Of a stretch of DNA of 64,000 nucleotides, positions 43,180 to 53,978 are shown one piece after another. The stretch comes from Gari tellinella (Eukaryota > Mollusca > Bivalvia > Cardiida > Psammobiidae): assembly GCA_922989275.2 (NCBI GenBank), contig OV277868.1, positions 79,040,216-79,104,215 on the forward strand, in the 5' to 3' direction. Made by a program: the position numbers and the translations under genes. Under the pieces are notes generated by a model. That model was not told where the DNA came from and did no database searches. It saw only the letters and a program-made list of their open reading frames with translations. The stretch's first letter is position 1. The number at the start of each line of letters is the position of its first letter.

Positions 43180-43281
43180 CAGTTATAGTTCATTTGTTTG
43201 AAAATTATGCAACATAACCTGTTCGCTCCCTACGGTCGCTCCAGGTTATATTGCATAATTTTCAAAAATTGAACTATAACT
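43180..43281. repeat. Hairpin with AGTTATAGTT ends
   Basis: CAGTTATAGTTCA..TTTGAAAATTATGCA pairs with TGCATAATTTTCAAA..TGAACTATAACT. The tip is CGCTCCCTACGGTCGCTCC. Confidence 0.7.
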
Positions 43282-43780
43282 AATACGTACCGGCCCAAGA
43301 CAGTCAAGCCCAATATATTTGGCTGAAGCCCCAGGACCATCTTTTCCTGTCGTCTGAGATATCAGAATCAAATGGAGGGTAATCATTATTATCTATTATC
43401 TATACCACACAACCTCATGGGTAATTGCGGTCATTTTTTTAAAAATTAATCAATGTTACCAAACTTGCTCAGATACATGCTATTGGTTTGAGCTTCAAAT
43501 TGTTTAAAAAAAATTGGGTGGTGCAAATGGTCTTGTTGCCATGGCAACAGTGCAAAAAATCTAGAAAAAACCTCTGAAACTCCTGGCCCGATTTCAAAAA
43601 AAAAATCTCATTGTATAGACTTTAAAATTTGTTCAAAGAATCTAGGCAATGTATGAATGCGAGTTATGTATGGTCAAAAAGAAGGTCATTAAATCAAATC
43701 ATAGGAGAAGCCTCTATTTCATATGGAGTACACACAACAACATTTATCTTGACATATTTGCTTCTTGTAACATTAGGCGC

Positions 43781-44250
43781 TAGTGGGGGTATTAATCACC
43801 TTTAGTGATAAAGTCTAGTTATACCCCTACAAACAGAGTTTGAAGGGGGTATACTGGAATCAGCCTGTCGGTCGGTATGTCTGCAAAATTTTGTACTTTC
43901 AACTCCTGCTTCAGTTTCAACCGAATTCATTTGATACTTGGCATAAATGTTATTCAGGTGTAGTAGATGTGCCAGACACAAATTTCAAGTCTCTGTGACC
44001 TTGACTTTTGGTCTTGAAATTGGTAGGCAAAATCTTGTACTTTGAACTCCTCCTTCACTTTCAACCTGATTCACATGATAATTGGCATAAATGTTACTCT
44101 TGGTCGCTTCGTAATGAAAGGCAAAAATAGTGACGCTTTTACTCTTGCAAGTAAAAAGTTCAACAGACTAATCAGCTCAACCCGACCCCCTAGGCCTTGG
44201 TCGATTCATAATGAAAGGCAAAAATAGTGACGCTTTTACTCTTGCATGGC
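43781..44250 (+). mobile_element. Interspersed repeat with GGGGGTAT motifs
   Basis: GTGGGGGTATTAATCACC and GAAGGGGGTATACTGGAATC with a GTCGGTCGGTATG run are typical of an abundant molluscan repeat. Near its end a 97-bp unit is duplicated (TTGGTCG..TAATGAAAGGC at 44100 and 44197). No ORF. Confidence 0.5.
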
Positions 44251-44508
44251 GACCTGTTATTAAGGAAGATCCTGGGGGCAGGCAAAGTATAATCAATCCC
44301 AATTTCTTCCCCACCGTCGAAAGAAAGGTATTCCAAGTATGAGTTCATATTATTGAGCTTCATATTTATATACTTTTGCTTTGGGCGGGGATGAACATTT
44401 AGGTTGTCATTATTTTCAATAAGTGGCCAAGAAACGTGTTGGTTATACAGTGAAATTGCCGTAATATGTGACTGAACTGTAATTATGTGTAACATGGTGA
44501 GAAAAACA

Positions 44509-44595
44509 TGCAGCCAGACCGGGGCTCGAACCGGGGACCCCTTGTTTACAAGTTACAGGGCAAGTGTTATACGGTTACCCACAGAACCATCAGGC
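44509..44595 (-). mobile_element. tRNA-derived sequence, minus strand
   Basis: Minus strand: GGTTCTGTGGGTAACCG (A-box side) and CCCCGGTTCGAGCCCCGG (B box, palindromic T arm) with an anticodon region that does not fold cleanly. Probably a SINE head or tRNA pseudogene. It ends 160 bp before the ATG at 44755. Confidence 0.5.
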
Positions 44596-44754
44596 CGCTT
44601 ACACATATATCTGACCATTTAATCATAAACTCAACCCGGCTACACATGCGATTTGAACATTCAAATTCTTATTCTTCAGCAATATGTCGCAGTCATCAGA
44701 CCATCTATACCACAAAAGTGTTACACAAGATAGGACAGTTAGAAGGGAAAAATA

Positions 44755-44909
44755 ATGGCATCCCAGTGTGATCCAGTTCCATGGGTATGGTTACAGCAAA
44801 CCCGCTCTTTCAATTCCCCAAAACAGTTGCCGGAAGAGGGAGAGCATGGAGAGGGGCACCCCCAACAGGCAAAACTTCTCAAAATCCCAATAAAAGAGCT
44901 ATACATCAG
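44755..44909 (+). CDS. Exon 1 of a small two-exon gene, unknown function
   Basis: ATG 44755 (AATAATGGC) follows an in-frame TAG at 44740. The exon reads MASQCDPVPWVWLQQ, then a Pro/Glu/Gln/Gly-rich middle (LPEEGEHGEGHPQQ), then AKLLKIPIKELYI. It ends in phase 2 at a CAG|GTAAGAATG donor (GT at 44910). Composition is coding-like against AT-rich repeats. Joined to 48127-48220 it gives an 82-residue protein with no signal peptide, membrane segment or zinc motif. I do not recognise the family. Further 5' non-coding exons are possible. Confidence 0.6.
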
Positions 44910-45008
44910 GTAAGAATGCCAAATGCTTCAGGAATTCTATGTCATGCATTATTTTGAACCCTAAATCACTGTAAATGTTTTACCACTAATAGCCCATTCT
45001 GTGTTTGA

Positions 45009-45107
45009 GACAGGGTACTGCAAACAACAAGATGAAAGCTAACCAGAAAGCTCCTTTAGGAGCTTTCTGTTTTACTCTCATATTATTTTAAGCCGCCACC
45101 TGTATTA
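45009..45107. repeat. E-type core hairpin without terminal repeats
   Basis: CAGAAAGCTCCTTTAGGAGC followed by TTTCTG matches the core of E. GCCGCCACCTG matches its inner right arm. Confidence 0.5.
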
Positions 45108-45113
45108 ATGTAT

Positions 45114-45349
45114 TTTACCCTTTTCTCCCCATAGAAGGGCAAGTTCTAGCACATTTAATTTATTCCTCCACTGAAGAAAATATTTCCAATTGATGCACTC
45201 ATAAACATGTACCAAGTTCTATATGTACTATTAGAGGGTAGCTTAAACAGGCTGAAAAGCAGAATGCTTGGGGTGCATTTTGCTTTTTTTTAACTGTTTT
45301 AAGTTCTAATCTGTCCTCAAAACTAGAAACAGGCTATGGGGTAAAGAAT
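45114..45349. mobile_element. Family A element, reverse order
   Basis: TTTTACCCTTTTCTCCCCAT opens it and AGGCTATGGGGTAAAG closes it. The hairpin has several deletions. Confidence 0.65.
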
Positions 45350-45810
45350 AAATAGTAACTGGTTGAGTGGAGGAAAGAGTCAATCAATTAATTGTAATGA
45401 TTGGTGTAGTGACTGTGTATGCAAGGGGTGCATGAATTGGTAATTTAAACAAGATTCAATTGTATGTTCACATTAGTTTGTTAAAGTACTGGTGATATAA
45501 AATTTAAAATACATGTATAACACAAAAACACAAAGGTATATTTTAATTGAGCAGGTGATTGTACAAATTCAAAGAGATTCACATGGTCTGCTCTCTGAAA
45601 AAATGAAAAATTAGTATTATGGTCATTATCATTACTGGTACATCACTTCTTTGGCTTCAAAGTGAATGTGAACCAATGTTCAAGTTAACTCTTTCAACAC
45701 TTAGTAACTCTTGTTGGTTATAATGTTCCCTTGTGGATCATTTGAGTTACCAAAACATGAGCTATTCTACTTGGAATTCTGTGTACTTTAATAAATACTG
45801 GTCTAAATTA

Positions 45811-45863
45811 GCAAACAGTGTAGACCCTGACCAAAGCCCTCAGATCAGGGTCTGCACTGTTTG
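45811..45863. repeat. Family C-type palindrome
   Basis: GCAAACAGTGTAGACCCTGA pairs with TCAGGGTCTGCACTGTTTG. The C terminal repeats are not evident. Confidence 0.6.
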
Positions 45864-46340
45864 TAAATGTAACTATTATATTTCAAACAGGTGTATGGTG
45901 TTGAAATAGTGAAATGTTTGATGCCAATTGTAAAGAAAGAAGTTATATATATTATATATATATAAAAAAAAAGTTTGACACTTATTTTCAAGAGAATACT
46001 CAAAGCTGCCTGGTGGTAAAATGTTTCAAAGTATTCTAGACAAGTGAGAATAAACTTGATAAAATTGATTTTTTCTAAATCAACACATATACAGTAAAAC
46101 CTCTCTGTTACGGTCAGTATATTGTGTTAAGTCGAAGGTATTTAAGGCAGGTGAATGCTTTAAGCAAAGTGACAGTTCAGTTTTACTGTCACTTTGCTTT
46201 AAAGAGGCTCGCAACCGGATTTAGCATTAAAAATAGTTATTTGTAAATATATGTCAAATGCTTATATAAATGGGTAAGATTTAGTTTAGTATAATAAATT
46301 CTGTTAAAAAATGTATTTCAAAAAAAAAGAAAAGAAGAAG

Positions 46341-47720
46341 CTCTGGTGGGATTCGAACCCGTGACCCCTCCATGCGTAGACAATCATGAACAAGAGGCCC
46401 ATAGGGCCACATTTCGCTCACCTGAGACATTGTACCATAGAAGCTGACTGGGCAAGACAACATTTTGATATAGCTGATATAACTGATAAGCCCCGGGGCG
46501 AGGACAATTTGATCCAGGGGTCATAATTTGAACAATCTTGGTAGAGGACCATATAGGGGCAAAGCTTCATGTCAAATATAAATGATCTGGGCCTTACGGG
46601 TTCAGACAAGAAGATTTTTTAAAGGTTTTCCTATGAAAAACTAATAAGCCTGAGGGCGGGGCCATTTTTGGCCCCGGGGTCAAAATTTGAACAACCTTGG
46701 TAGAGGACCTGAAGGCAAAGCTATATGTCAAATATTAAAGATCTGGGCCTTACAGTTTCAGAGAAGAAGATTTGTAAAGGTTTTCCTATATAAGTCTATG
46801 TAAAACATATAAGCCCCGGGGCGGGGCCGGGCCAATTTGGACCCAAGGGTCATAATTTGAACAATCTTGGTAGATGACCATAAGGCAAAGCTACATGTCA
46901 AATATTAATGATCTAGGCCATACGGTTTCTGAGAAGAAGATTTTTAAAGGTTTTCCTATGAAAAACTGATAAGCCCCAGGGTGGGCCATTTTTGGCCCCG
47001 GTGTCAAAATTTGAACAATCTTGGTAGAGGACCACAAGGAAAAGCTATATGTAAAATATTAAAGATCAGGGCCCTACAGTTTCAGAGAAGAAGATTTTTA
47101 AAAGTTTTCCTATAAATTCTATGTAAAACTGATAAGCCCCGGGGTGAAGCCAATTTTGACCCGGGGGTCATAATTTGAACAATCTTGGTAGAGGACCATA
47201 ATGCAAAGCTACATGTCAATAATTAATGATCTAGGCCATACAGTTTCAGAAGAAGATTTTTAAAGGTTTTCCTAAGAAAAACTGATAAGCCCCAGGGAGG
47301 GGCCATTTTTGGCCCTTGGGTCAAAATTTGAACAATCTTGCTAGAAAATCATTAGGAATTGATACATACCAAATATCAAAGGTCTGGGCCATTGGGTTTC
47401 TGAGAAGAAGATTTTTTAAGATTTTCTTATGCATTAAAAGTTGTCTATACGGTCATGTTAGAAAACCTGGTCACACAGCAAGGGGAATAACTCTAGCCAA
47501 AATCTTTGAACAAGATTTCGTTCCCCCTTGTCACTGATGCTTCTGACAAAGTTTGGTTGAAATCGGGTCAGTGGTTTCTGAGGAGATATTGTTTGAAAAT
47601 GTGAACGGATGACGGACGGCATGGGATCACAATAGCTCATCCTGAGCCTTCGGCTCAGGTGAGCTAAAAATGAGGAAACGCCTTTAACACCTCGGCTACC
47701 ACCGCTCTCTATATAAATGG
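46341..47720 (-). other. tRNA-like sequence (Ser/Leu type) in D, split by K
   Basis: On the minus strand the A-box side (GGTGGTAGCCGAGGTGTTAAA, about 47690-47713) and the exact B box (complement of 46349-46359) lie on opposite sides of K. GTAGCCGAG-GGTTAAGGCG is the classic D-arm pattern of Ser/Leu tRNAs. Confidence 0.6.
46392..47668 (-). mobile_element. Element K, minus orientation, 1.28 kb
   Basis: It starts AAGAGGCCCATAGGGCC and ends CCGAAGGC-type hairpin CTGAGCCTTCGGCTCAG then GTGAGCTAAAA. Internally ATAAGCCCCGGGGCGGGGCC..AATCTTGGTAGAGGACC recurs about seven times at 160-180 bp spacing. Subunits differ from the 28871 copy, while the termini are shared. Confidence 0.75.
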
Positions 47721-48126
47721 TAGCAAATTAACGTACTTCACTGGTAGCCATTGATAGTACTTTATTCGACTCGGGTTTATGTCTGAGCCTGTGTAGAGAA
47801 GCAACAACAACAATTATACCGCCAGCTGACGCTATAGAAAAACGATGGAAGATATCTTAAAAAACTTAAGATTCGGTGACGATTCTTGAGACTTTTTTTG
47901 GACTGATCATATTTTTTTAATGTCAGAGGCCAAATAATGTCACAAATTTGCTTTTATTTGAGTATTTAATTTTATTTTGACAAGTACACCATCCGGTTGC
48001 GAGTCCCTTTAAGCTGTAACATGTCTTTTACATAATCAATTATCCTTTGTTTTAGAGAGGCTTTACTGTATATGGAAATATATCAGTAGTACACAAAATT
48101 GTTATAATCTTTTATTTTTATTTCAG

Positions 48127-48220
48127 ATTCATCAACACAGATGTTGCAACAACAGAGAGCATCTTCAAGGATAATACACCGGGACAGTCTATGACATTCA
48201 TTGAACTATATTTTGAATGA
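48127..48220 (+). CDS. Exon 2 (terminal) of the small two-exon gene
   Basis: CTTTTATTTTTATTTCAG ends at 48126, a textbook acceptor. The first base completes the split codon (AG|A, Arg) left by exon 1. The frame then reads FINTDVATTESIFKDNTPGQ, then SMTFIELYFE, and stops at TGA 48218-48220. The phase match, the strong splice sites and the Phe/Ile/Glu-rich ending support a real exon. No coding-like sequence lies between the two exons, only nested mobile elements. 48221-48456 is AT-rich 3' flank. Confidence 0.6.
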
Positions 48221-48456
48221 TTTATAAGTCATACCAATGATACCAGTTAGAAAAACAAATTTTCCATTGAGCGTGTGCTGATCAAATTTAATTAAATATT
48301 ACATTTGTGTATTTAAGTTTTGTTGTTTTGTATCTCCAACAATGATCATCAATATTTGTTTTGTGTGTCTTTAACTTGTAAAACTTGAAGAACTAACCAT
48401 CTTTAGTACTAAACTTTCCCTTCAAAGAACTTTATCAGTGTTTAAAACAGATGACT

Positions 48457-48697
48457 GCTTAACCCATTGAACCCTAGAAATGAGTACATGTATACTCATA
48501 GTTATTAACCAGTGTACCTGTGAAAAGTTCACTTGTCTTATTTAAACAGTGTATACACTGATAAGGGTGCTCCTAAAGCACAACTCTGATCATGGACTGC
48601 ACTGTTTATGAGTTTGCGATATATAAAAATCATAATGGACATGGCTTAATTGGAAACTGGAAATGTCCACTTGATGTTTTATGGGTGAACGAGTTAA
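48457..48697. mobile_element. Family C element, full length (241 bp)
   Basis: TTAA-CCCATTGAACCCTAG at 48457 and GGGTGAACGAG-TTAA at 48697 show that family C is also TTAA-flanked. The palindrome has decayed. A second C left end follows directly (48697-48760). 48761-49174 contains no recognised feature. Confidence 0.75.
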
Positions 48698-49174
48698 TAC
48701 ATTTAATTCTAGAAATGAGTCTTTTACAGTGTACCTGTAAGATTGATGCGTCTTGGGTTGATGCATAAGGAATGCTCTTTAAAGTACTATTTAATATCTA
48801 AAGCTAACTACAATTCTACACATGTTAACATCAAGCTTTATGAATCGGAACCCAATTAATTACATGCTATTTGAGAGGCATCAGTCTGCTAGCAGGCGGG
48901 GCTACATATTAAACTGACAGTTACATGGTTACAACACTACAGTACCTGTAAATAGTAGTACACTTGCTTATATGCAAAAAGTGAATACCCAGTTCAGTGG
49001 GCTCCCTGAGCATTTACCCTTTCCACCATAACCTTATACATGTGTAAATCACCTACATCAACTATACTTGAGGTAGTTTGCTTCTGAAAGCAAAATGAAA
49101 TTAAAGCAGAAAGTCCAAAAGGGAGTTTTCTTCTTTAGTTTCATCTTACTTAGGTTTAGAACCCTTTACATAGT

Positions 49175-49660
49175 TTATCCTTTACCTCCATAGCCTGCTT
49201 CTTGTTTTGAAGATTGATGACCACTTAAAGCAGATTAAAAATAAAGCAGAATGCTCCTTAACCCTTTCGCTCTCATTGACGCTTAAAACTTTAAAGCATG
49301 TTTGCAAACAGTTTTGATCCTGATCAGATGCCGCTTCACGCGGTATGTGTCTGATCAGGATCTAAACTGTTTGACACTCGTTTGGAAATTTCTTCAGTCA
49401 TACTGCCTTTTGTTAAACATTGAAACGACATTGCAGACAACAAAATTGAAGCAGATGACAATGAAACGTTGTAAGGGTAAAAATCTCACAAAAGAGTTGG
49501 CTGTGAAAGGGTTAAGGCACTTGCTGCTTTTAACTTTTAGCCTGCTTTAAGCTACCACCTGCTAGGATATGGAATATATTTCTTATGGAGCATATTATTG
49601 ACTGTAAAAATTGAACTACATGTTACATTGTATTTGGAGGCATAAATTAGAGGTGTAAAT
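49175..49660. mobile_element. Family A element split at its hairpin tip by family B
   Basis: TTACCTCCATAGCCTGCTTC to AAAGCAGAATGCTCC is the left arm, and GGCACTTGCTGC onward the right arm. Confidence 0.7.
49258..49515. mobile_element. Family B-type TTAA element inserted at a hairpin tip
   Basis: TTAA at 49258-49261 and 49512-49515 bounds CCCTTTCGCTCTCA and GGCTGTGAAAGGG. The palindrome at 49304-49373 has GCAAACAGTTTTGATCCTGA arms and one 6-nt asymmetric bulge. Confidence 0.8.
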
Positions 49661-50439
49661 TAATTAATTTTATTTTACACCTTAACATTATGATTTGGAG
49701 GCACGTTGTCTGGGAAAGACAGTGTTAGTAAAGTGTTACATAAAAATTAAGAGATCGAAGATAAGAGATAGATAAAACCAAAGTATAAAGAATATACTTA
49801 AACAGGGTGCAAAGTTAAGTTAAAAGCAAGCTCTCAGTGCTTAGTATGTGACTGCTCCCAGTCCCACCCTAAAGGCATCTAGACTGGGGCTTGACTTACT
49901 AATGAGATGAGGTCAATATTAATATTGGTACTCTACAGAAAGCGATCTGCCATTCTCGCCAACTGCAGGCCCATACATAACCATGCTATTTAAGCATGGT
50001 TCGGATCGGACCATTATTTGAGGTACATAGTTTACTAATTTTAGTCCGATCTCATTAGGAGCAATGGAAAGATCAACATTTTCCTGGATAATGATTGACC
50101 AAATTGTTATTCTGCAAAATAACAAAAGGCTCTGACTTCATCTACAATGTAACTACATTTAATGTTTGTATTACAATGCATTATGGTTCACTCTGTATAG
50201 CTGAAATTTACTGTCAATATTAATTTGTCCAAGGTTCTTGGTCCCCCTACATACTTGATGAAAGTGAGTTTGCATCATTCACCAAATATGTAGTATTATC
50301 TGCTCAAGACAGGGGTATCACTGGTTGCCAGCCAGCTCATTGTTGCCAAGCTAAGGACAAATCAAACCGAACGTTATTAAAAATATCTTCTTCTGTTCAT
50401 AATATTCAACCAAAGTTGCCCCCCCTTCCAATTTTTCCG
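49661..50439. other. Stretch without recognised genes
   Basis: Mostly AT-rich. A block at about 49910-50060 has partial similarity to the element at 6596 (GGTACTCTAC, ATAACCATGCTATTTAAGCA). No coding support. Confidence 0.3.
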
Positions 50440-51201
50440 AAGTTATTCTCTTATTTCTTCTATGGTAATGAAAAACAACCAAATATCATGGCCATGTTGC
50501 CTTGAGTACATACATGTATTCGAAAAGAAACCCACCATACGAGCTAGGGTGCCATTATCTATTGACTTTTGGAAGATGTGTTTTAGGATAGGTGACAGTT
50601 CCTCTGTACTGCTAGGTTTTTCAGTAAGTTGTCTGGACCACAAGCTTTGTGAGGATTTAGGTTTTGTAGGAGTTTGGTAATTCCTTTACCATCTATCAGT
50701 ATCTCTGACATGTCCGGGAAATGTTGACCATTATTTTCTGTGGAGCTGGAGATATTGTCAAGTTTCATTTGGCACAGAGACAATAGCTTTAACGGTGATT
50801 TTGGGCTGAGAACTGATTTAAATTGATTGTTTAGAAATTAGAGCTGTGGCTTTGTCTTCATAGGAGAACTTATTTTCAGCTTTTAGTGGTGGTAATGTTG
50901 TGGAGTCTTGTGTGGAATGTTTAATGAGTGAAAATATATTTTTGGTGTTTGGTTTCTTGGTATGAGATGAGTCGGTATCGTCAAAATTTAAGATGTCTTC
51001 GAGATAGTGGTTATAAGACTCCTTTATCTTTTTCTTGACACATTTTTTCCTATCTGAAGGTTTGTGTGTCTTATTTGCTTTACTAAATGCCCAATTACGT
51101 TTCCTGATTAGCCTTTTCAAGCATTGGTTGACCCAAGGGAGGTGATTTCTAATTGATGACATCGCCGGCCCTTTCAATAGGGTTGGCACTATTATAAACA
51201 A
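50440..51201 (-). pseudogene. Degraded LINE (non-LTR retrotransposon) fragment, pre-RT to RT start
   Basis: On the minus strand 51201-50818 is open for 127 codons with LPWVNQCLKRLIRKRNWAFS and a Lys-rich KKCVKKKIKESYNHYLEDI stretch. This is the usual linker ahead of RT in CR1/Jockey-type LINEs. After a frame change, 50783-50583 encodes LLQNLNPHKACGPDNL, the conserved start of the RT domain, and then ELSPILKHIFQKSIDNGTL. Sequence beyond about 50530 no longer matches RT. Several frame changes and stops mean it is dead. Confidence 0.7.
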
Positions 51202-51425
51202 AACCTTTACCTTTATATTTTATTCAACTAAAGTTCCCCGGTGCTGTCAATTTGTATCTATAGAATCTACCTAATGTACGATAAATCATTCATAATAAGT
51301 TCATTCTTTAATCTGTATCAACATTGGTGAGATCAATGATCATCATCAATAATATATTGGCGTCACTTCTCACCATCGTGTACAAGCCTTAATAGTGTAG
51401 TGTCTGTGGAGGTGGGATCGATAAA

Positions 51426-51535
51426 CCGCCCGGTTAGCTCAGTCGGTACTCTGTAGAGCACCGGACTAGTGTTGAGGTGGTCGTGGGTTCGAGTCCCACC
51501 TCGGGCGGACATTTTTCCCGTTTCACTTTAATGGT
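51426..51535 (+). mobile_element. tRNA-Thr(AGT)-derived SINE, copy 1
   Basis: CCGCCCGGTTAGCTCAGTCGG (A box) and GGTTCGAGTCC (B box, 51486-51496) with closing CTCGGGCGG form a tRNA-like head. The tail ACATTTTTCCC..TTTAATGG is shared with copy 2. A 6-nt duplication disturbs the D arm. A direct repeat of about 26 bp (GTAGTG-CTGTGGAGGTGGGATC) occurs at 51397-51423 and 51629-51655. Confidence 0.75.
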
Positions 51536-51655
51536 GTCAGAAGTGTTTGACGGTCCGGGCCTGGGAGTCATTCGGTCTTCGTGAGAGCTGGGTTAGGCTC
51601 TGAAAAGTGAAGGGGGAGGAATGTAGTGGCTGTGGAGGTGGGATCAATAGACGGT

Positions 51656-52732
51656 AACAGGACTCAACGCCCCATTGCATTAACGCCCCACTACACCAAC
51701 GTACCATTTGTGGATCCAACGTGCCATTTTTAAAAAATTATATATATCACTCGTATTTGACAATTATTAATTGATGCAAAAGTGAAATAGTGATTTAAAT
51801 GAGTAACTGGGATTAAATGAAATATTTTTTGCTTACATACTGTGTACATACGATGTTCCTATGTGAGTATTATCCTCCGTTAGTCGGGGTTGTTTTATCC
51901 ACTTATAGAATCGCATTAATCTTCGTATTTCGTAGAAGATAAGTTTCCTTTCGCTAATGCCACACCCAAGTAGCTACCATTTTTCACTGTGTATATGTTT
52001 CATGTCTACGATTATACTCTTTGAAATGTCGGCATACATGAAAGGGAAAAGTTGCAGACGAGAGGCGTAACAAATACACGTGTCAAGTCTAATATGCCAC
52101 TGACTGTGTATTCGGCACGCGCTGATAATCGCATAGCATATTTTTCGCGAGGGTGTGAACATCGGCACGCTTTGATAAATTGTTCAAATGTTTGCGACTT
52201 TCTTAACTTTTCTTAACGTTTTTAAATGTCTGATTGATTCACACAGAAACCAACTTCCAACTTGTTTCATTTATTTAGCAAACGTTCAATTCCAATTCGA
52301 AATTGCCATTATAAAAAAAAAGATATTGATATCATAATAGATCATAATTAGACAGCAAATTATTGGTTTATATATGACAGTTGAATGAAATTAACGATTT
52401 ACCTTATAATTATACTCCCATGAAAAGTGTTTTGTTTTCGCCAAGTTTATTTTTTATCTTCAGCATTTTTCGTAAAATTCCAGAAAATCATTCACAGATC
52501 ACTGCGTGTAAACTCATTACATACATACGAACATCGTAACTCGAAGATTTAGAAACGTTATCCATTTGTTAATTTCACATCTGGACCCTAAAAAGTTTCA
52601 TGCTCCCAAAAGGTGTATTTCAATTGGATAATTATTAGTAAAATCCGCTGTCACTCACTTTAAGAAAACAACAAACTCTACTTGTGAGTTGAATATGTTG
52701 AGCAGGGAAGCGAAGTCGGCTAACTTTGAAGA
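51656..52732. other. Stretch without recognised genes
   Basis: AT-rich sequence without inverted-repeat elements that I can identify, unusual for this window. No exon-like block with both splice sites was found on either strand. Confidence 0.3.
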
Positions 52733-52930
52733 TTTGATCAAAGAGTTTTTAACGTGTTCATGCTGAATTGTCGTCTTTTTTAAACATATTGTCTGATAAG
52801 CTGAAAACTAGTTTTCATGCATTTGAAAAAGAAGGAAAGTTGAAATGAGTGACAAATAGTTTCGATCCAGATCTGGAAACAACCTGTTTGTAATTATTAG
52901 ACAAGTCGCACTTTAAAACATGATGAGGGT
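52733..52930. mobile_element. Degenerate family B copy
   Basis: ATTGTCGTCT, GTGACAAATAGTTTCGATCC and AGATCTGG..CCTGTTTG are B features. The palindrome tip is deleted and the ends are mutated. Confidence 0.45.
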
Positions 52931-52978
52931 TAAATATTTTACCCGTAAAACAACTTAAAGACAACAACCAGGACTCCA

Positions 52979-53133
52979 GATAAGAGGGGGTAAATTGAAC
53001 AAATCCAGCACTTTCTTACTCATTTTACCACCAAATCCTATGGAGACGATTCTAATGAGTAGTGACACGATAGGGTTTAATTGAGAAATAAAGATTTTAG
53101 TTTTTGAAATACCCCCCCTTATCTGGAGCCCTG
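52979..53133. mobile_element. Family H element with 6-bp target duplication
   Basis: CAGGACTCCAGATAAG and CTTATCTGGAGCCCTG ends are flanked by AACAAC (52973-52978 and 53134-53139). Half of the core hairpin is deleted. Confidence 0.85.
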
Positions 53134-53749
53134 AACAACTGTATAAGTATCTAGGGATTTGAGTAAGTGGTATTGATGCTGGAGGAAACGGTAAAGTCTA
53201 CTTAACGGACGGACACACGGACAGGACAACGCTATACGCATTCGCATTTATAGATACCGGGGGCATCAAATAGTGCAGATTCTGGTCAAAGAACTCGTGA
53301 AGGATTCATCTGAGCAGTGTCTACACTGTTTACTTAACAAAATAGATAAGGCTAAATGGTCTGGGTACAGCGGTAGTTTAATAGGCCAGGTTTGCATGGG
53401 TGCATAACTATTACAATTTTTTTTAAATAACATTTAAACAGTGTGTTCTGATAATTTGACTGGTGATTCTTCTCATCAGGTGGTCCCTTTTTAAAAACAA
53501 AAAAAATCGCCCTCTGCGCGGCAACATCAAAGACTTTGAAGTGGAGCCGACTGCCGAAAATAAAGTCTGCAGAAACAGATGAAACAGTACATGTCATCAG
53601 AAAGCGGTTAACCTGTAAGAAGCTGTGTCGTTATAACTTCAAAAGACCTGGTCCTGTCAATCACCCGTCCCATACGTGTTTTTGTGCATGAGTCGAATCA
53701 GTTTTGTTACAGATAATATTGACCGGACTATTGATTTGTTAGGTAATTA
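53134..53749. other. Mixed repeat remnants
   Basis: A GGACGGACACACGGACAGG motif (53208-53230) is a common low-copy repeat mark. A decayed C palindrome lies near 53280-53335. A purine-rich minus-strand acceptor (complement of 53578-53595, TTTCTGCAG) precedes an open stretch, but no donor or homology supports an exon. Confidence 0.3.
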
Positions 53750-53978
53750 TAGTGGAGAACATATTATTCTTTCCAAATAAACGCATTTTTGCTAAAACTT
53801 ATTATTGAAATTGCAAACATTTTGGAGAGTAACCCGGCGTCTGATCAGGCTCCTTAATGTTTGCCACTCAGATTAAAATAAATATTCAGAATTGACCACT
53901 AGTTGTCATTTCCTACATTTTATTGCAATTGCATTTCGTTTGCGTTTAAACGTGAAAGAATAACGTCTTCTTCACTGT
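53750..53978. mobile_element. Family F element
   Basis: AGTGGAGAACATATTATTC and GAAAGAATAACGTC..TTCACTG ends, with TA at 53979-53980. The palindrome lost most of one arm. Confidence 0.75.

Larger units (their letters stand above)
46203..48008 (-). mobile_element. Family D element, reverse orientation, interrupted by K
   Basis: AGAGGCTCGCAACCGGAT and ATCCGGTTGCGAGTCCCT are the ends, flanked by TTAA (46199-46202 and 48009-48012). On the minus strand the body matches the copy at 23096 block by block, including the tRNA-like region. The K copy (46392-47668) sits in the middle of that region. Confidence 0.8.
46092..48068. mobile_element. Family E element hosting nested D and K
   Basis: CAGTAAAACCTCTCTGTTAC at 46092 and TTTAGAGAGGCTTTACTG at 48068, flanked by TA (46090-46091 and 48069-48070), are the two ends of one E element. 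Its hairpin (GCAAAGTGACAGTTCAG/TTTTACTGTCACTTTGC) is intact to the left of the D insert. Confidence 0.8.
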
